DNA from: Demequina sp. NBRC 110054
Lineage (GTDB): Bacteria; Actinomycetota; Actinomycetes; Actinomycetales; Demequinaceae
NCBI RefSeq assembly: GCF_002090115.1
Contig: NZ_BBRK01000006.1
Location: 248,001-312,000 of the forward strand
Direction: 5' to 3'
Length of the DNA stretch: 64,000 nucleotides
Part shown: positions 18,417-25,927 of the stretch, piece after piece
How positions within the stretch are numbered: the first letter of the stretch is position 1
How the letters are laid out: each line of letters begins with the position of its first letter
The notes under the pieces: model-generated
The model's input: only the letters and a program-made list of their open reading frames with translations
Told to the model about the DNA's origin: nothing
The model's database searches: none
Made by a program: the position numbers and the translations under genes

Positions 18417-18444
18417 CCGTCCCCCGCCGGGTCGCCTCCGAACA
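18417..18444 (+). promoter_or_regulatory. candidate SigK-type promoter of dipZ
   Basis: CCGTCC (18417-18422) and CGAACA (18439-18444) are separated by 16 bases. The same arrangement with CCATCC precedes the lipoprotein gene. CCATCC-type -35 boxes are what I recall for mycobacterial SigK promoters. The -10 lies 6 bases before the dipZ ATG, which would make a leaderless mRNA. Confidence 0.55.
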
Positions 18445-18450
18445 CCAGAC

Positions 18451-20130
18451 ATGATCACGCTCCTCATCGTCGGGCTCGTGTCCGGCATCATCACCGCGGT
18501 CAGCCCCTGCGTGCTGCCGGTCCTGCCAGCCATCCTCACCAGCGCGATCCAGGACGGGGCGGCCTCGAAGCGGCGCCCGATCGTCGTGGTCGCGGGGCTC
18601 GTCACGAGCTTCGCGGTGTTCACGCTGCTCGGCGGGATCCTGCTCTCGAGCCTCGGCCTGCCCGACGATCTGCTGCGGTGGATCGGCATCGTCGTGCTCG
18701 CGATCGTCGGCCTGGGCCTCGCGGTCCCCGCCGTCGGCCACATCCTCGAGCGCCCGTTCCAGAACACGCGCATCCCCACGCTCAACCGCGACGGCAACGG
18801 CTACGTCATGGGCCTCGCACTGGGCCTGGTCTTCGTCCCGTGCGCGGGACCCATCCTCGCGGCGATCACCGTGCTCGCCGCGACCAACGGGGTCAGCTGG
18901 GGGCTCGTCGTCCTCACGCTCGCGTTCTCGGCAGGCATCGCGATCCCGCTGCTGGTCTTCGGCCTCGCGGGTCAGGCGATCGGCTCGCGCACGAAGTGGG
19001 TGCGCACCCGCCTGCAGGGGATCCGGATCGCCTCGGGCGTCGTCCTCATGCTCACCGCAGTCGTGATCGCGACGAACATCGCGGAGCCGCTCCAGCGCTC
19101 CGTGCCAGGATTCCTCGCGAGCATCCAGGAGCGCGTCGAGAACAACGACGCGGTCCAGGACGAGCTTGACGAGCTCACGGGCAGGGACGATGCGGCAGCC
19201 GCCTCGGGCGATTCGCTCACCTTCGACCAGTGCGAGGAGGACGCGACGATCCTGCAGGACTGCGGCGAGGCGCGCGGCTTCGAGGGCATCGAGGCGTGGC
19301 TCAATACCGACGACGGCGCCGAGCCGGACCTCGAGGGCAAGGTGGTCCTGGTCGACTTCTGGACCTACTCGTGCATCAACTGCCAGCGCACGTTCCCCTA
19401 CCTGACCGGCTGGTACGAGAAGTACGCGGACCAGGGACTCGAGATCGTCGGAGTCCACTCCCCCGAGTTCGCGTTCGAGAAGGTCGAGTCCAACGTGGTC
19501 GACGCGACCGAGCGCTACGGGATCGAGTACCCGGTCGCGCTCGACAACGACTTCACCACGTGGCGGCTGTGGGACCAGCGGTTCTGGCCCGCGCACTACC
19601 TCATCGACACCGAGGGGAACGTGCGCCAGGTGCACTACGGAGAGGGGAAGTACGAGGCCACCGAGGCGCTGATCCAGGAGCTGCTCGGAGCGTCGGACGG
19701 CGACTTCGTGGAGGCCGCGGAGACTGCGGACACGAGCGGGCGCACGCAGGAGTCCTACCTTGGTTCGAGGCGCATCGCGTACGCCGAGAACAGCCCGCTG
19801 CCGTTCGGCATGGCGACCACGTTCACCGGCCAGGCCTCGCCCGAGCTGGATCACTTCGCCTTCGCGGGCACGTGGACGATCGCGCCCGAGTACGCGCTCG
19901 CGGGCGAGGACGCGAGCCTGTACCTGCACTATTACGCCGCCGACGTCTACCTCGTGCTCGCGGGAGAGGGCACCGTCACGGTGACCGACATCGACACGGG
20001 CGACGTCTCGGAGGTCCAGGTGGACGGCACATCGGACCTGTACACGCTCGTCTCAGGGGACGCGAAGGACGGGATCGTGAGGCTCGACTTCACCGAGGGT
20101 CTCGAGGCCTACGCCTTCACCTTCGGATGA
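18451..20130 (+). CDS. dipZ: DipZ: CcdA-thioredoxin fusion, envelope thiol-disulfide oxidoreductase
   Basis: A 559-residue protein. The CcdA/DsbD membrane domain (1-215) carries its two redox cysteines in S-P-C20-V-L-P and V-P-C131-A-G-P. A linker with extra cysteines (261, 271) follows, then an external thioredoxin-like domain with C308-I-N-C311 in the W-T-Y-S-C-I-N-C motif, and a C-terminal beta domain (about 425-559) as in DipZ. Electrons from cytoplasmic thioredoxin would pass through CcdA to the outer thioredoxin domain. The ATG is chosen because the frame upstream runs through the divergent patatin promoter. The next genes encode a Met-rich lipoprotein, SigK-like sigma and RskA-like anti-sigma; in Mycobacterium tuberculosis dipZ also belongs to the SigK regulon. 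Confidence 0.93.
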   Translation: MITLLIVGLVSGIITAVSPCVLPVLPAILTSAIQDGAASKRRPIVVVAGLVTSFAVFTLLGGILLSSLGLPDDLLRWIGIVVLAIVGLGLAVPAVGHILERPFQNTRIPTLNRDGNGYVMGLALGLVFVPCAGPILAAITVLAATNGVSWGLVVLTLAFSAGIAIPLLVFGLAGQAIGSRTKWVRTRLQGIRIASGVVLMLTAVVIATNIAEPLQRSVPGFLASIQERVENNDAVQDELDELTGRDDAAAASGDSLTFDQCEEDATILQDCGEARGFEGIEAWLNTDDGAEPDLEGKVVLVDFWTYSCINCQRTFPYLTGWYEKYADQGLEIVGVHSPEFAFEKVESNVVDATERYGIEYPVALDNDFTTWRLWDQRFWPAHYLIDTEGNVRQVHYGEGKYEATEALIQELLGASDGDFVEAAETADTSGRTQESYLGSRRIAYAENSPLPFGMATTFTGQASPELDHFAFAGTWTIAPEYALAGEDASLYLHYYAADVYLVLAGEGTVTVTDIDTGDVSEVQVDGTSDLYTLVSGDAKDGIVRLDFTEGLEAYAFTFG

Positions 20131-20136
20131 TCGACC

Positions 20137-20164
20137 CCATCCGGGGAGCCACCCGCACCGAACA
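20137..20164 (+). promoter_or_regulatory. candidate SigK-type promoter of the lipoprotein-sigma-anti-sigma operon
   Basis: CCATCC (20137-20142), a 16-base spacer and CGAACA (20159-20164) lie just after the dipZ stop and 46 bases before the lipoprotein ATG. It matches the element in front of dipZ at 11 of 12 box positions, suggesting the sigma factor drives its own operon. Confidence 0.6.
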
Positions 20165-20210
20165 ACCCCATGAGCGGCGCCCGTCGCTCACGAGCACAGG
20201 GAGGGAACCA

Positions 20211-20441
20211 ATGAAGCTCGCACCCAAGATGATCGTCGGCCCCGCCGTCGCGCTCCTCGCCGCCGGCATGCTCGCCGGCTGCGGAGACACCGAGGACGCG
20301 GACGACACGATGGAGCCGACCGCCTCACACTCCGAGATGATGTCGGAGGACTCGATGGAGGAGGACTCCATGGAGGACGATTCGATGGAGGATGACTCCA
20401 TGGAGGACGACGAGATGATGGAGGAGAGCTCCGACTCCTGA
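20211..20441 (+). CDS. acidic, methionine-rich lipoprotein
   Basis: A 76-residue protein with a lipoprotein signal peptide ending in the lipobox L-A-G-C (Cys24). The mature 53 residues contain 9 Met and 25 Asp/Glu and no Lys or Arg. The tail is built from repeats of S-M-E-D-D with variants, encoded by 15-base direct repeats at about 20351-20415. A GGAGGG ribosome binding site precedes the ATG. It has no known domain. In the SigK locus of mycobacteria this place is held by fasciclin-type proteins; here it is a disordered Met-rich chain that could act as an oxidant sink or bind metal. The next gene, the sigma factor, starts 8 bases after the stop. Confidence 0.82.
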   Translation: MKLAPKMIVGPAVALLAAGMLAGCGDTEDADDTMEPTASHSEMMSEDSMEEDSMEDDSMEDDSMEDDEMMEESSDS

Positions 20442-20449
20442 CGGGGGCG

Positions 20450-21121
20450 GTGACGACGACCATGGGCGAACGGCATCTCAGGGCGGTGCGTGGCGACGGG
20501 GACGACCCCGACGCCCGCACCGCCGCGTCCGCCCCCGACGCCGCATCGTCCGGGCGTCGACCACGCGAGGCCGACGCGCTCGACCACCTCCTCACCCGCG
20601 TCGGCCGCGGCGACCAGGTCGCCTTCGAGGAGCTCTTCGACGCCGTCGCCGGATCGGTGCACGGCCTCGCGGTGCGGATCGTCCGCGACCGCGAGATGGC
20701 GCAGGACGTGGCACAGGAGGTGCTCGTGGAGGTATGGCACCGTGCCGCGCGGTACAGGTCCGATGCGGGCTCGGCCCGGTCGTGGATCCTCACCATCGCT
20801 CACCGCAGGGCGGTCGACCGCGTGCGGTCCGAGCAGGCGCACGCCGACAGGCTCAGGGCCCACGGCGCGCAGCCTGAGAGGCAACCAGCCGAGCAGGACA
20901 CCGTGATCGACACGATGCAGCACGAGTGGGAGGCCGCGCGGGTGCGCAGTGGCCTGGCCGCGCTCACCGAGCGCCAGCGCGAGGCCCTCGAGCTCGCGTA
21001 CTACCGGGGCTTCACCCACCGCGAGGTGGCGCAGGCCCTCGACATCCCGCTCGGGACCGCGAAGGCGCGGATCCGGGACGGACTGACACGACTTCGAGAC
21101 ATCTGGGGGGAGGAGCGATGA
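20450..21121 (+). CDS. sigK: ECF sigma factor, SigK type
   Basis: About 219-223 residues (GTG at 20450 or ATG at 20462; both follow a G-rich stretch). Region 2 spans D-Q-V-A-F-E-E-L-F...A-Q-D-V-A-Q-E-V-L-V-E-V-W with S-W-I-L-T-I-A-H-R-R-A-V-D-R-V-R, the SigK-like form. Region 4 has L-T-E-R-Q-R-E-A-L-E-L-A-Y-Y-R-G-F-T-H-R-E-V-A. An N-terminal extension of about 45 residues is non-conserved. Its stop overlaps the start of the anti-sigma gene (ATGA), so the pair is translationally coupled. It is predicted to read the CC(A/G)TCC-N16-CGAACA promoters in front of dipZ and its own operon. Confidence 0.9.
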   Translation: MTTTMGERHLRAVRGDGDDPDARTAASAPDAASSGRRPREADALDHLLTRVGRGDQVAFEELFDAVAGSVHGLAVRIVRDREMAQDVAQEVLVEVWHRAARYRSDAGSARSWILTIAHRRAVDRVRSEQAHADRLRAHGAQPERQPAEQDTVIDTMQHEWEAARVRSGLAALTERQREALELAYYRGFTHREVAQALDIPLGTAKARIRDGLTRLRDIWGEER

Positions 21122-21957
21122 GCGACGATCAGAGCGTGCACGCACTGCTCGGCCCCTACATCGTGGACGCGGTGACGGACCAGGAGCGCGCCGCCTTCGA
21201 ACGCCACCTTGCGCGCTGCTCGGACTGCAGCTGCGAGGTCGCCTCGCTCCGCGAGGTGTCGGCGACCATGGCCGACGCCGAGGCGATCGCGCCTCCCGAG
21301 ACCCTGCGCGCCGACGTCATGGCCCGGATCGCGGTCACGCCCCAGCTCACGCCCGGCGATGCCGGAGAAGCCGGGGACGATGTGGTGGCGGAGACGGCCC
21401 ACACGGCCGCGTCGGAGGGCGCGCCAGAGCACGCCTCAGTGGCGGCGACCGCCGACATCGCTTCCCGCACAGGCGGCCGGTCCGCCTCCCGGGCGCTGCG
21501 GCGGCCCGCGCACCGCTGGCTTCCGCTGAGCGCCGCGGCCGCCTCCGTGGTCGTCGTCGTCGCCGTGGGCCTCGGCCTGCTGCGACCGACCACGGACCCG
21601 GGCGAGACCGCGGCCATGGAGCGGGACGTCATGATGATCGTCTCCGCCCCCGATGCGCACACCATGGACCTGGATCTCGGCACCACGCACGTCGTCGTGT
21701 CGGACCGGATGGAGGGCGTCGCAGTCATGTGCTCGGATACGCCGATGCCGGAGGACGGCATGGAGTACCAGCTATGGCTCGTGATGGACGACGGCTCCAC
21801 CATGGCCGGGCCGACGTTCATGCCCGACGACTCGGGCGAGGTCATGACGATGATGCACGCGAGCCTCGACGACGTCGCCGCGATCGCGGTCACCGAGGAG
21901 CCCAAGGGCGGTTCCGAGGAACCGACGTCGGACGCCCTCGCGACGACCGGGATGTAG
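21118..21957 (+). CDS. rskA: RskA-like zinc anti-sigma factor with Met-rich outer domain
   Basis: A 279-residue single-pass membrane protein. The cytoplasmic zinc anti-sigma domain has H30-x3-C34-x2-C37 (H-L-A-R-C-S-D-C). A linker leads to one membrane helix at 134-156, then an RskA C-terminal domain outside the cell. That outer domain holds 15 Met in 123 residues, with several pairs (M-M-I, T-M-M-H) and a single Cys205. It would hold the sigma factor at the membrane until a signal triggers its release or proteolysis. The Met enrichment parallels the adjacent lipoprotein and suggests a signal based on methionine oxidation or metal. It overlaps the sigma gene by four bases. Confidence 0.9.
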   Translation: MSDDQSVHALLGPYIVDAVTDQERAAFERHLARCSDCSCEVASLREVSATMADAEAIAPPETLRADVMARIAVTPQLTPGDAGEAGDDVVAETAHTAASEGAPEHASVAATADIASRTGGRSASRALRRPAHRWLPLSAAAASVVVVVAVGLGLLRPTTDPGETAAMERDVMMIVSAPDAHTMDLDLGTTHVVVSDRMEGVAVMCSDTPMPEDGMEYQLWLVMDDGSTMAGPTFMPDDSGEVMTMMHASLDDVAAIAVTEEPKGGSEEPTSDALATTGM

Positions 21958-21965
21958 GTCACGAT

Positions 21966-22009
21966 ACGGTCACGGGACCGTGCGGACGTCCACCTGTGAA
22001 CGGTCACAG
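21966..22009. promoter_or_regulatory. two palindromes after rskA sharing an ACGG centre
   Basis: ACGGTC-ACGG-GACCGT (21966-21981) lies 8 bases after the rskA stop and could be a short terminator. CTGTGA-ACGG-TCACAG (21994-22009) follows 12 bases later. Both have 6-bp arms around the same 4-base spacer. The second has CRP-type half sites but a 4-base, not 6-base, gap. The rest of the 270 bases before the next gene shows nothing else I can support. Confidence 0.45.
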
Positions 22010-22227
22010 GCATTAAGTTCGGTTCTGAGAACGAGGCGCCGCCGATGGCACCACCAGAGACCTGTCCACGTATGGTCAATGGCGCCCATACGTGGGCGGC
22101 TATTTCGAGCACCGGCCCCATCTCCCCTGGCAGAAGCCTCCATTACCCGTCGCGAACCCACCCGTCCTCGCCATGGCGCACGCACGCTCGACTCGCGTGG
22201 AGGCCACGTTCGGGCGAGACTGGGCTT

Positions 22228-22830
22228 ATGGCAGAGATCCTGCTCTTCCACCACGCGCACGGCCTCACGGACGGTCTGAGGTCGTTTGCCGATCGCCTGC
22301 GTGCGCAGGGGCACATCGTCCACACGCCCGACTCCTACGCAGGTAAGACCTTCGACAGGCTCGACGACGGCATCCAGCACGCGCAGAGCATCGGCCACGA
22401 CGCCCTTGCCGAGGTCGCGCACCGCGCCGCACGCGAGCACCGGCACGCGACCATCGTCATGGGCTTCTCGCTGGGAGCCGCGCAGGCCCAGCAGCTCGCT
22501 CAGGACCTGCCCCGGATCCGCGGATGCCTGCTCATGGGCAGCTGCCTGCGACCGCTCGCCCTCGGCGGCGACTGGCGCCACCAGGTACCGCTCGACATCC
22601 ACATCGCCGATCCCGACGAGTGGGTCGACGAGCAGGCGCTCAACCGGCTGACGTTCCGCGCACCGCACGCTCGCGTGTTCCGCTATCCCGATCGGCGGCA
22701 TATGTTCGTCGACCGGTCGCTGCGCGACTACGACGCGGACGCGGCAGACCTCTTCGAGCAGCGGGTCGACGAGTGGTTGGGCACGGTCGCCCTACCCGTC
22801 GACCACCGGGCCGCCGCACGCGCACTGTAG
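22228..22830 (+). CDS. small alpha/beta hydrolase, dienelactone hydrolase-like
   Basis: A 200-residue protein starting M-A-E-I-L-L-F-H-H-A-H-G. The nucleophile elbow is G-F-S-L-G (Ser, not the Cys of true dienelactone hydrolases). A conserved Asp lies in I-A-D-P-D-E-W and the likely catalytic His in R-R-H-M-F-V-D. Size and layout match small actinobacterial dienelactone hydrolase family members. No signal peptide is seen, so it is cytoplasmic. The substrate is unknown. The upstream ATG-to-stop extension in this frame reads through intergenic sequence and was not used. Confidence 0.8.
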   Translation: MAEILLFHHAHGLTDGLRSFADRLRAQGHIVHTPDSYAGKTFDRLDDGIQHAQSIGHDALAEVAHRAAREHRHATIVMGFSLGAAQAQQLAQDLPRIRGCLLMGSCLRPLALGGDWRHQVPLDIHIADPDEWVDEQALNRLTFRAPHARVFRYPDRRHMFVDRSLRDYDADAADLFEQRVDEWLGTVALPVDHRAAARAL

Positions 22831-22899
22831 GGGACGCAAGGATCTGGCGGTCGACGATGTCGCGCCAGTCGGCGGCGTCGCCGCCGCCTCACCCTTCGA

Positions 22900-23223
22900 T
22901 CAGGTGAAGACGCCGGTTGCCCGGCCGACCATCTCCGGTCCCGTGGAGCCCATCTCCGGCGGGGTGCGGAACGACAGCCCCAACTCGAAGTGCGGCGCGA
23001 TCGTGTCGATGTACCAGTCCGTGAGGGACTCGATGCCCGTGAAGAACCACTGCTCGGTGAACGCGGTGTAGGCGAGGTACGCGAGCGCGGCCGCGAGCAC
23101 CAGCTCGATAAGGAAATAGATGGGGACGCGGAGCGTCGGCGCGCTCGTCACGGTCCCCCGCGTCGGTGCGACCGGTCGTCGCAACGGGCGGATGGCTACG
23201 GTCGCCAGGTTCGGCGTGGTCAC
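22900..23223 (-). CDS. hypothetical small membrane protein
   Basis: A 107-residue protein starting at GTG with a strong AAGGGGG ribosome binding site 6 bases away. A hydrophobic segment (V-P-I-Y-F-L-I-E-L-V-L-A-A-A-L-A-Y-L-A) lies near residues 35-55 and is followed by a Trp- and Phe-rich region with W-Y-I-D-T-I-A-P. The C-terminus is polar. A likely topology is one membrane helix with an external tail. I recognise no family. A TTGTCA box 44 to 50 bases before the start could be a -35 element. Confidence 0.55.
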   Translation of the reverse strand: MTTPNLATVAIRPLRRPVAPTRGTVTSAPTLRVPIYFLIELVLAAALAYLAYTAFTEQWFFTGIESLTDWYIDTIAPHFELGLSFRTPPEMGSTGPEMVGRATGVFT

Positions 23224-23715
23224 TGTTCCCCCTTGATGTAGAACGTTGCCAAGTGCCATCACTGACAACGCTAATTCGCCCCCACGTATTTCGCGAGCCG
23301 TGCCCGTGGCATCCCCCGATACCAGGCACGCTGCCCTACCCTACCCGGTTTGCCCCGGTTCGCTCCCCAGGTGGACGGACGTGTCGCGCGGCGCTTCCCG
23401 TGCTCCCCTGGACCTCACCGCAGCGACCTGCCTCCGGCGTCTCGGTCCACGACCGCGCCCCACGGTCGAGCATCGTGCGACACGGCTGCTGGGAGTTGCC
23501 GCATAACTGGCTGGGACGTCCTCTGAGACGGCGCAACGGCTCGTAACGTGAGTGCCATGAAGACATCGACTCCTCGGTCAAGCGGGACCGACACCCCTCC
23601 CCCATAGCCGTGGCGGCGGGCGTTCCTTCTCCCCCTGGCCCGCCGCCTCACATCTACGCCCGGTGCACGCGTCACGGCGCGACGCGAGCACCGGGTGTTG
23701 CCATGTCCGGACCGC
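23224..23715. other. about 490-base region without a convincing gene
   Basis: The first 60 bases are the upstream region of the small membrane protein gene. The rest holds only open frames rich in Arg, Pro and Ser with no ribosome binding sites, including a 16-codon ATG frame at about 23558. One copy of the 9-mer GCATCGTCC lies just to the right, inside the NYN gene. I see no RNA gene or repeat here. Confidence 0.4.
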
Positions 23716-24258
23716 TCAGGCGGCGAGCGCGTGACCCGCGCGCGTGGCGCATCGTCCTCGCCCCATGCCGTCGGCGACCCGCACGTAGGCGCCCTCCCCC
23801 AGCCGATTCGCGGGCCTCTCGAGCCATACGACGTCGTCCGCGCCCGCGGTCAGCTCCGCCGACGCCGTGATCGGCATCGCCGCGACCGTGGTGCGCACGC
23901 CGGCCGCCCGCAGCCCCGCGACCGAAGCGACGAGCTCGTGGTCACCGCTCGCAATGACGACCTCCGCGAAGCGCGAGGCGACCCACTCCGCGTCCTCGAC
24001 CTCATCGCACAGCGCTCGGTCGGCGCCCGACGCGCCCTCTCGCACGACGAGCCTCGCATGCGGGAACCGCGCGCTCGCCTCGAAGGCCCACGCCGGCGCC
24101 GAGGCGACGGTGAGCCGGTCGGTCTCGGGCCGATAGCCGAGCGCCTCGACGAGCCCCTCGCAGGCGGCGTCCCACGCCGCGTCGGAGGCGAGCTCGGGAC
24201 TGCAGCCGAGCAGGTTCTCGATGTCCACGAGGATGTAGCGGGTGTCGATGGTGTGCAT
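23716..24258 (-). CDS. NYN/PIN-like domain protein
   Basis: A 180-residue protein with the NYN (PIN-like) RNase core: Y-I-L-V-D-I-E-N-L-L-G at the start, G-A-D-R-A-L-C-D-E-V in the middle, and A-S-G-D-H-E-L...L-R-A-A-G-V-R-T-T-V-A-A towards the end. These place the acidic residues that would bind metal in a PIN-type nuclease. Many proteins of this group are uncharacterised and some may have lost activity, so RNase function is inference. It is expressed alone, facing away from the MetE-like gene's terminator. Confidence 0.7.
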   Translation of the reverse strand: MHTIDTRYILVDIENLLGCSPELASDAAWDAACEGLVEALGYRPETDRLTVASAPAWAFEASARFPHARLVVREGASGADRALCDEVEDAEWVASRFAEVVIASGDHELVASVAGLRAAGVRTTVAAMPITASAELTAGADDVVWLERPANRLGEGAYVRVADGMGRGRCATRAGHALAA

Positions 24259-24339
24259 GGTCAGATCCCCCTCAGGATGCGCCGAGGCCCCCGATCGAGG
24301 GCCATGGCGACGACCGTAGAACGGGGGTCTGACACCCGA

Positions 24340-24393
24340 CCCGGCCGGCGCATCGTCCGGAGAAGGCGAGAGCCCGGCCGGCGCATCGTCCGG
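24340..24393. repeat. direct repeat containing two copies of GCATCGTCC
   Basis: The sequence CCCGGCCGGCGCATCGTCCG occurs twice, 33 bases apart, between the NYN gene and the MetE-like gene. Each copy contains the window-wide 9-mer GCATCGTCC (24350 and 24383), here outside any gene. Confidence 0.75.
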
Positions 24394-24401
24394 GGACGAC
24401 G

Positions 24402-24438
24402 AAGGCCCGGCCCCCGCGCGCTGCGGGAGCCGGGCCTT
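24402..24438 (-). terminator. terminator of the MetE-like gene
   Basis: AAGGCCCGGC and GCCGGGCCTT are perfect 10-bp arms around a 17-base loop. The hairpin begins 17 bases after the stop of the minus-strand MetE-like gene. No U-run follows, as is common in this GC range. Confidence 0.7.
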
Positions 24439-24454
24439 GGCGTCGGTGCGGGCG

Positions 24455-25669
24455 TCAGCCGTTCAGCAGGCCCTCGGCGCGGCGCGCTCCCTCGCCGAGC
24501 GACTCGAGCTTCGCCCACGCGATCTGGCCGTGGACGCGGCCGCCGAGGCCGCAGTCCGTCGCCGCGATGACGTTCTCCGGTCCGACGAGCTCGGCGAAGC
24601 GGAGGATGCGCTCGGCGACCAGGTCGGGGTGCTCGACGACGTTGGTCGAGTGGCCGACGATGCCGGGGACGATCTTCTTGCCCTCGGGGAGCTGGACGTC
24701 CTTCCAGACCTTCCACTCGTGCTCGTGACGCGCGTTCGCGGCCTCGAACGAGTACTCGCCCGCGTTCACCTCGAGCATCTTGTCCGCGATGTGCGCGAAC
24801 TCGAGGTCCGTCGTGTGCGGACCGTGCCACGAGCCCCAGCACAGGTGCAGGCGCACCTTGTCCTCGGGCAGGCCCTCGATCGCGTGGTTGATCGCGTCGA
24901 TGCGGGTCTGGATGAAGGCCCGGTAGTCGGCGACCGACGGCTCGGGGTTGATCTGGTCCCACGACTCGGCGAGCGAGGGGTCGTCGATCTGCAGGGTGAA
25001 GCCCGCGTCGACGATCGCCTTGTACTCCTCGCGGAGCACGTCGGCCCACGCCCAGATGTGCTCCTCCTCGGTCTTGTAGAACGAGTTGCCGATGCGCGCG
25101 GCGGAGCCGGGAGCGAGCGCGGTGATGAAGCCGTCCTCGAGGCCGTTGGCGTCGAGCGCCGAGCGCAGGTGACGGACGTCGGCCGACACCAGGTCGTGGC
25201 CGCGGTAGGTCAGCGGGCCGGAGGTCTCGGGCCAGTAGGGGACGTCGCCGAGCAGCACGCCCGACGTCGGGTCGAAGTAGGCCTCGGCGAACTTCGTCCA
25301 GTCGCGACGGTCGTTCATCGACGTGAGGCGCACGTTGCCGGGGCTCGAGCGGACCGGCTCGGGCATCGGGGCGTCCTTCGGCGGGAGCGACAGGCCCCCG
25401 GTGCGCTGGAACGAGTACGACCACCAGGCGCCGAAGTCGTGACCCGGCGACATCGCCTTGCCGAACTCGCCATCGCCGACGATGTCGATGCCGGCCTCGA
25501 CCTGCTGCTTCACGACGTCCGTGACGGCCTCCTGCAGGAGGGACTCGAACTCGTCGTTGGTCTCAAAGGTGAAGCCGTCCTCGGACACGGGGCGCGCGGC
25601 GTTCGCCTCGGCGAGCTTCTTGGTGCGCGGCAGCGAGCCGGCGGTGGTGGTCTGGATGAGCTTGCTCAT
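24455..25669 (-). CDS. MetE C-terminal-domain family protein (cobalamin-independent methionine synthase-like)
   Basis: A 404-residue protein with only the catalytic barrel of the MetE family. The start M-S-K-L-I-Q-T-T-T-A-G-S-L-P-R has a GAGGAG ribosome binding site. The metal site is visible as H-L-C-W-G in the middle and T-D-C-G-L-G-G near the end, with a Glu in I-V-G-D-G-E-F-G. These bind zinc and activate the thiol acceptor. Because the N-terminal MetE half is missing, it need not use folyl-polyglutamate; single-domain relatives include methylcobalamin- or coenzyme-M-related methyl or alkyl transferases. It is monocistronic, with a terminator after it. Confidence 0.82.
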   Translation of the reverse strand: MSKLIQTTTAGSLPRTKKLAEANAARPVSEDGFTFETNDEFESLLQEAVTDVVKQQVEAGIDIVGDGEFGKAMSPGHDFGAWWSYSFQRTGGLSLPPKDAPMPEPVRSSPGNVRLTSMNDRRDWTKFAEAYFDPTSGVLLGDVPYWPETSGPLTYRGHDLVSADVRHLRSALDANGLEDGFITALAPGSAARIGNSFYKTEEEHIWAWADVLREEYKAIVDAGFTLQIDDPSLAESWDQINPEPSVADYRAFIQTRIDAINHAIEGLPEDKVRLHLCWGSWHGPHTTDLEFAHIADKMLEVNAGEYSFEAANARHEHEWKVWKDVQLPEGKKIVPGIVGHSTNVVEHPDLVAERILRFAELVGPENVIAATDCGLGGRVHGQIAWAKLESLGEGARRAEGLLNG

Positions 25670-25762
25670 TGTTCTCCTCGGTGCGGCGACGGCTGAGCCC
25701 GGCATCGGGCGGCCGTCGACGCGGGGTCGACGGGCTGTCGCAGGCAACTTCCACTTCGCATT

Positions 25763-25779
25763 CCGGCTGGTCGAGCCGG
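25763..25779 (-). other. short hairpin in the leader of the MetE-like gene
   Basis: CCGGCT and AGCCGG form a 6-bp stem with a 5-base loop, about 95 bases before the start codon. The roughly 250-base leader has no recognisable SAM or cobalamin riboswitch consensus. Nothing else is supported here. Confidence 0.3.
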
Positions 25780-25927
25780 GTGCGGCGGATCCGAGGCTTC
25801 GTTTGATGCGCTGCGTCGCCCATTGTGCACGATGCGCGCGCGAGCCTCAACGTCGGGCGTCGTCGGCGCGCCGCGGCGACCTCGGACATGCGACGGATCT
25901 GCCGTGGGTCAGCCTCGGCGCGCCCCG

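Noticed and set aside
17386..19929. 847-codon minus-strand frame across patatin and dipZ
   Set aside because: It runs antisense through dipZ and out of frame over the patatin gene, both of which have clear domain motifs.
21118..21957. L-A-T-T-G at the end of the RskA-like protein as a sortase signal
   Set aside because: No hydrophobic helix or basic tail follows; the protein ends one residue later and already has a membrane helix.
21994..22009. CTGTGA-ACGG-TCACAG as a CRP box
   Set aside because: The half sites are right but the spacer is 4 bases, not 6; kept only as a palindrome.
23558..23608. 16-codon frame starting M-K-T-S-T-P-R
   Set aside because: No ribosome binding site, no feature in the peptide, and surrounding DNA looks non-coding.
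25670..25927. SAM or cobalamin riboswitch before the MetE-like gene
   Set aside because: Only one short hairpin is visible and none of the conserved core sequences of these riboswitches.
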